NCBI GenBank assembly: GCA_025451425.1
Contig: JANWKK010000034.1
Coordinates: 1 to 7,659 of the forward strand
DNA from: Gemmatimonadaceae bacterium
Lineage (GTDB): Bacteria > Gemmatimonadota > Gemmatimonadetes > Gemmatimonadales > Gemmatimonadaceae
Length of the DNA: 7,659 nt
Direction: 5' to 3'
The translations under genes were made by a program, and so were the position numbers. Shown one piece after another: positions 5,680 through 7,659 of this stretch. The notes beneath the pieces were generated by a model. It did not search any database and was not told where the DNA came from. It saw only the letters and a program-made list of their open reading frames with translations. Position 1 is the first letter of the stretch. Each line of letters opens with the position of its first letter.

Positions 5680-6003
5680 TCAGGCGGCGGACGGTCCGCC
5701 ATCGAAGCCATCGAAGTAGCTGCCGAGCCGGGTGAGGCGGAAGAGGGTGCTCACGTCGTCGCTGAGGTGCACGAGTCGGATGTCGCCGCGCTCCTCATGA
5801 ATCTTCTTCGAGAGGCCGACGAGCGTTCCCAGCCCTGAGCTGTCGATGTAGATGGTGTCCGACAAATCGACCGTAAATCGTCGCGCGCCACCGTCGAGTG
5901 CATCGAGCGCGAGCTGGTGGAGCTCGCCCTTGTTCGCCGTGATGAGCCACTCCGGAAGCCGAATGGTGACTTTGTCGTCGAGGCGTGTGACCGAGAAAGG
6001 CAT
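5680..6003 (-). CDS. Stand-alone STAS-domain protein (anti-anti-sigma-like)
   Basis: 107 residues forming a single STAS domain, the usual length of SpoIIAA/RsbV-type anti-sigma factor antagonists. These cytoplasmic proteins bind partner kinases or anti-sigma factors and are switched by serine phosphorylation. The hallmark phosphorylation loop IDSSGLGTLVGL is at 53-64. By comparison with SpoIIAA the modified residue would be S56. The preceding strand RRFTVDLSDT (41-50) and the later strand GDIRLVHLSDDV (73-84) fit the fold, and TRLGSYFDGF (91-100) matches the C-terminal helix region. The ATG at 6003 is chosen because GGAGG lies 4 bases upstream and the domain starts there; the frame stays open to 6135, but that extension does not look like protein. 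No partner anti-sigma kinase or phosphatase gene is in the window. It heads the four-gene minus-strand run and lies 24 bases before the permease gene. Confidence 0.9.
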   Translation of the reverse strand: MPFSVTRLDDKVTIRLPEWLITANKGELHQLALDALDGGARRFTVDLSDTIYIDSSGLGTLVGLSKKIHEERGDIRLVHLSDDVSTLFRLTRLGSYFDGFDGGPSAA

Positions 6004-6007
6004 GCAG

Positions 6008-6012
6008 CCTCC
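6008..6012 (-). promoter_or_regulatory. Shine-Dalgarno deciding the STAS start
   Basis: Minus-strand GGAGG lies 4 bases before the ATG at 6003-6001. It supports a 107-residue product that consists of the STAS domain alone, not the 151-residue open frame beginning at 6135. Confidence 0.65.
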
Positions 6013-6165
6013 GCCGTCGTGGGACGAGAAGTCCCCAAAGTACCGCTTTACCCTCTCGATCGAAATGCGCCAGGCGCCGACCGCGACGCGTGTAGGCCGT
6101 ACAGCCCATTCACCGGTGCGCTTCAGCCGATCCAATTTCCAGGTAGTCTCATACGCCGGCCTCGC

Positions 6166-6174
6166 GCCGGGAGG
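6166..6174 (+). promoter_or_regulatory. Shine-Dalgarno of the DUF937-OmpA gene, partly in a small hairpin
   Basis: GGAGG at 6170-6174 lies 8 bases before the ATG at 6183, ideal spacing. Its first G also belongs to the right arm of a perfect 5-bp GC hairpin (CCGGC 6156-6160, GCCGG 6166-6170, 5-base loop). The hairpin could modestly limit ribosome access, but it may be chance in such GC-rich DNA. Confidence 0.5.
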
Positions 6175-6182
6175 ATTCGCTT

Positions 6183-7430
6183 ATGGCCACGTTGTTGGAG
6201 TCATTCACCACTCTCGTTACGCCGGCGACCAGCCAGCTCGCCGAGAGGCTAGGCGAGTCCGAGGCCACTGTCTCGAGTGCCATCCCCAGTACCTTCGCGT
6301 CAGTCCTCGGAGGTCTCGTCACCAAAACCAAGGATCCGGGATCGTTCCGTCAGGTCTTCGACCTCATCACGAGCCGCCCATCCGGCGCCAACCTGCCCGA
6401 CGACGCGTCCAGCGTCCTCGGCTCTTTCATCGCGGGCGGAGCCGTTGCCGCGACTGGTACAAAGTTGCTCAATATGGCCTTCGGTGGCCAAACGAACGAG
6501 GTTGCAGGTTTGCTCAACCGTGTGAGCGGCTTCCAGAAGCCGTCGTCCGCCTCGACCATGCTCACCTTCGCCGCGCCAATCGTTCTGGCCGTGCTCGGCA
6601 AGCGCATTCGCGAGGACGCGCTCGACTCGACCGGGTTGGCAGACGTCCTCACGAGCGAGAAAGACAACATCTTCGCGGCGATGCCCGCGGGACTCTCCAG
6701 TCTCATCTCGAGCACGTCGGAGCCATTCATCGAAGCGCCGGAGTGGAATCGCTCGACGACAACGACGCGAGAGTATGCGGATCGACACGAGTCGGAAGGA
6801 CGGAAGTGGGTATGGCCTGTTGTCGGATTGGCGACCCTCGCTCTTGTTTGGATCGCCCTCTCGCATCGGACGCGCGCACCGCAAACCGCCTCGGTCGTCG
6901 ATACGACGTATCATGCGGGCAGCGTGACGTCGACTGCGGGTGGCGAGGTGATCGGGTCAACGGAAGCTCTCGGCACGTTGACGACGCAGTCGCTTCCGAA
7001 TGGCGTTCAGATTCGCGTCCCGGTGAACGGCACCGAGTCGCGGCTGATCGGATTCATCGAAGATCCTTCGCAGCCGGTCGACAAAACGACCTGGTTCGAG
7101 CTGGACCGCGTGACGTTCGCGCCCAACTCGGCGACGATTCAGCCCGAGTCGCAGGCGCAGCTCGCCAACCTCGTCGCGGTTCTGAAGGCGTATCCAAACG
7201 CTCACATCAAGATCGGCGGCTACGCGGACAGCACTGGAGACGACAAGGCGAACAAGCGTCTGTCGCAGAAGCGCGCCGATGCGGTGAAGCGCGTGTTGTT
7301 GCACCAAGGGATTGCGGTGAATCGCGTGAAATCAGAAGGCTACGGAGAGGAGCACGCCGTCAGCGACAATGGGACAGAGGGCGGCCGCGCGCAGAACCGT
7401 CGCATCGCCGTGCTCGTCACGGCGAAGTAG
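6183..7430 (+). CDS. DUF937 - membrane segment - OmpA-like peptidoglycan-binding protein
   Basis: 415 residues in three parts. Residues 5-175 are Ala/Gly/Ser-rich and helical and match the DUF937 pattern (for example FASVLGGLVTKTKDPGS at 38-54 and a second similar half with MLTFAAPIVLAVLGKRI at 126-142). Residues 209-227 are one hydrophobic segment (VWPVVGLATLALVWIALSH). After a Thr/Ser/Gly-rich linker comes an OmpA C-terminal domain at about 304-412: FELDRVTFAPNSATIQPES, then GGYADSTGDDKANKRLSQKR with the peptidoglycan-contacting D349 and R364, and GRAQNRRIAV (401-410). There is no cleavable signal peptide, so the likely topology is DUF937 inside the cytoplasm and OmpA in the periplasm bound to the cell wall. 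DUF937's function is unknown. The ATG is supported by GGAGG 8 bases ahead. The gene is divergent from the STAS gene (179-base gap) and its end overlaps the hydratase gene by 14 bases. Confidence 0.92.
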   Translation: MATLLESFTTLVTPATSQLAERLGESEATVSSAIPSTFASVLGGLVTKTKDPGSFRQVFDLITSRPSGANLPDDASSVLGSFIAGGAVAATGTKLLNMAFGGQTNEVAGLLNRVSGFQKPSSASTMLTFAAPIVLAVLGKRIREDALDSTGLADVLTSEKDNIFAAMPAGLSSLISSTSEPFIEAPEWNRSTTTTREYADRHESEGRKWVWPVVGLATLALVWIALSHRTRAPQTASVVDTTYHAGSVTSTAGGEVIGSTEALGTLTTQSLPNGVQIRVPVNGTESRLIGFIEDPSQPVDKTTWFELDRVTFAPNSATIQPESQAQLANLVAVLKAYPNAHIKIGGYADSTGDDKANKRLSQKRADAVKRVLLHQGIAVNRVKSEGYGEEHAVSDNGTEGGRAQNRRIAVLVTAK

Positions 7431-7659
7431 GGCGCATCGTGTAGCACCATGCCTCGCCTTCGAGCACCGTCTCGCTTGTCTGTCGCTTGACGACGATGCG
7501 GAGCTGGGTTACCGGCTTGGTTTCGTGGACACTCATCACCTCGGCCTCCGCGGTGATGGTGTCCCCGATATAGACGGGCGCGGTGAACTTCCACTGCTGG
7601 CTCAGAAAGACGGAGCCGGGGCCCGGCAGATCCATCGCGACGAGGGCGTGCAGGAGGCC
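7417..7659 (-). CDS. MaoC/PhaJ-like hotdog enoyl-CoA hydratase, C-terminal part only
   Basis: The C-terminal 80 residues are visible; the N-terminus lies beyond the right edge. The pattern LPGPGSVFLSQQWKFTAPVYIGDTITAEAEV is characteristic of MaoC-type (R)-specific enoyl-CoA hydratases, which add water to 2-enoyl-CoA in fatty acid, polyhydroxyalkanoate or CoA-thioester pathways. The closing strand ends in EGEAWCYTMRPTSP. The catalytic Asp/His loop of the family (DxNPxH) lies earlier in the protein, so activity cannot be judged here. The frame is open through the edge: the visible ATG at 7635 is internal, because the eight codons before it continue the family's hydrophobic helix. The stop at 7417-7419 lies inside the last codons of the OmpA gene, a 14-base convergent overlap. 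It could instead be a related non-catalytic hotdog protein. Confidence 0.85.
   Translation of the reverse strand, partial: GLLHALVAMDLPGPGSVFLSQQWKFTAPVYIGDTITAEAEVMSVHETKPVTQLRIVVKRQTSETVLEGEAWCYTMRPTSP

Larger units (their letters stand above)
6004..6182. other. Divergent intergenic region, STAS operon / DUF937-OmpA gene
   Basis: 179 bases between divergent starts. Both ribosome sites are clear, but no hexamer pair on either strand exceeds about half the sigma-70 consensus matches. Expression from another sigma factor type is possible. This region probably drives the whole four-gene minus-strand run. Confidence 0.6.

Noticed and set aside
6024..6060. Possible minus-strand promoter TTTCGA-17 bases-TACTTT before the STAS gene
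   Set aside because: Only three of six matches in each hexamer, no better than background.
6004..6135. N-terminal extension of the STAS protein from 6135
   Set aside because: The STAS domain begins at the ATG at 6003 with GGAGG before it; the extension shows no family similarity.
5852..7444. 530-codon plus-strand open frame in another phase over the STAS and DUF937-OmpA genes
   Set aside because: Arg-rich, without domain pattern, and crossing two genes that have clear domains and ribosome sites.

Overview
The window is GC-rich bacterial DNA with seven complete or nearly complete protein genes and one more entering from the right edge. It has no RNA genes, insertion sequences or CRISPR array, and no gap between genes exceeds 180 bases. 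The source looks like a soil-type, high-GC Gram-negative bacterium. Gemmatimonadota is my best guess, with Acidobacteriota the main alternative. The guess rests on several features together: a Tat-exported YtcJ-type amidohydrolase, a second secreted amidohydrolase, a short beta-rich lipoprotein of a type I associate with Gemmatimonadota, a DUF937-OmpA protein, and very GC-biased codon use. It is inference, not proof.

Layout from left to right. (1) A minus-strand YtcJ-like amidohydrolase (1-1463) whose C-terminus runs off the left edge. It has a clear twin-arginine signal and a candidate promoter in the divergent gap. (2) A plus-strand small lipoprotein (1633-2040). (3) A run of four minus-strand genes, in transcription order: a stand-alone STAS-domain protein (6003-5680), an APC-family amino acid permease (5655-4228), a secreted amidohydrolase (4146-2611), and an ICMT/PEMT-type membrane methyltransferase (2586-2071). 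The gaps are 24, 81 and 24 bases, so this is probably an operon. (4) Divergent from the STAS gene, a plus-strand protein with an N-terminal DUF937 domain, one membrane segment and a C-terminal OmpA-like peptidoglycan-binding domain (6183-7430). (5) The C-terminal part of a MaoC/PhaJ-like hotdog hydratase on the minus strand (7417-7659), whose end overlaps the OmpA gene tail-to-tail by 14 bases.

Possible cooperation. The permease and the secreted amidohydrolase would fit extracytoplasmic hydrolysis of a peptide- or amide-like compound followed by uptake, with the STAS protein as a possible switch. This is inferred from gene order only; no substrate can be read from the sequence.

The most unusual signal is not a gene. 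The 8-mer GCCTAACG (or its complement CGTTAGGC) occurs nine times between 554 and 5665, in both orientations, inside genes, across a stop codon and just before a start codon. About 0.2 copies would be expected by chance. All five TTA leucine codons I could find in the genes of this window lie inside copies of this 8-mer, always as the Leu of a Leu-Gly pair. That suggests the DNA word itself is maintained, as DNA-uptake or other genome-wide signal words are.
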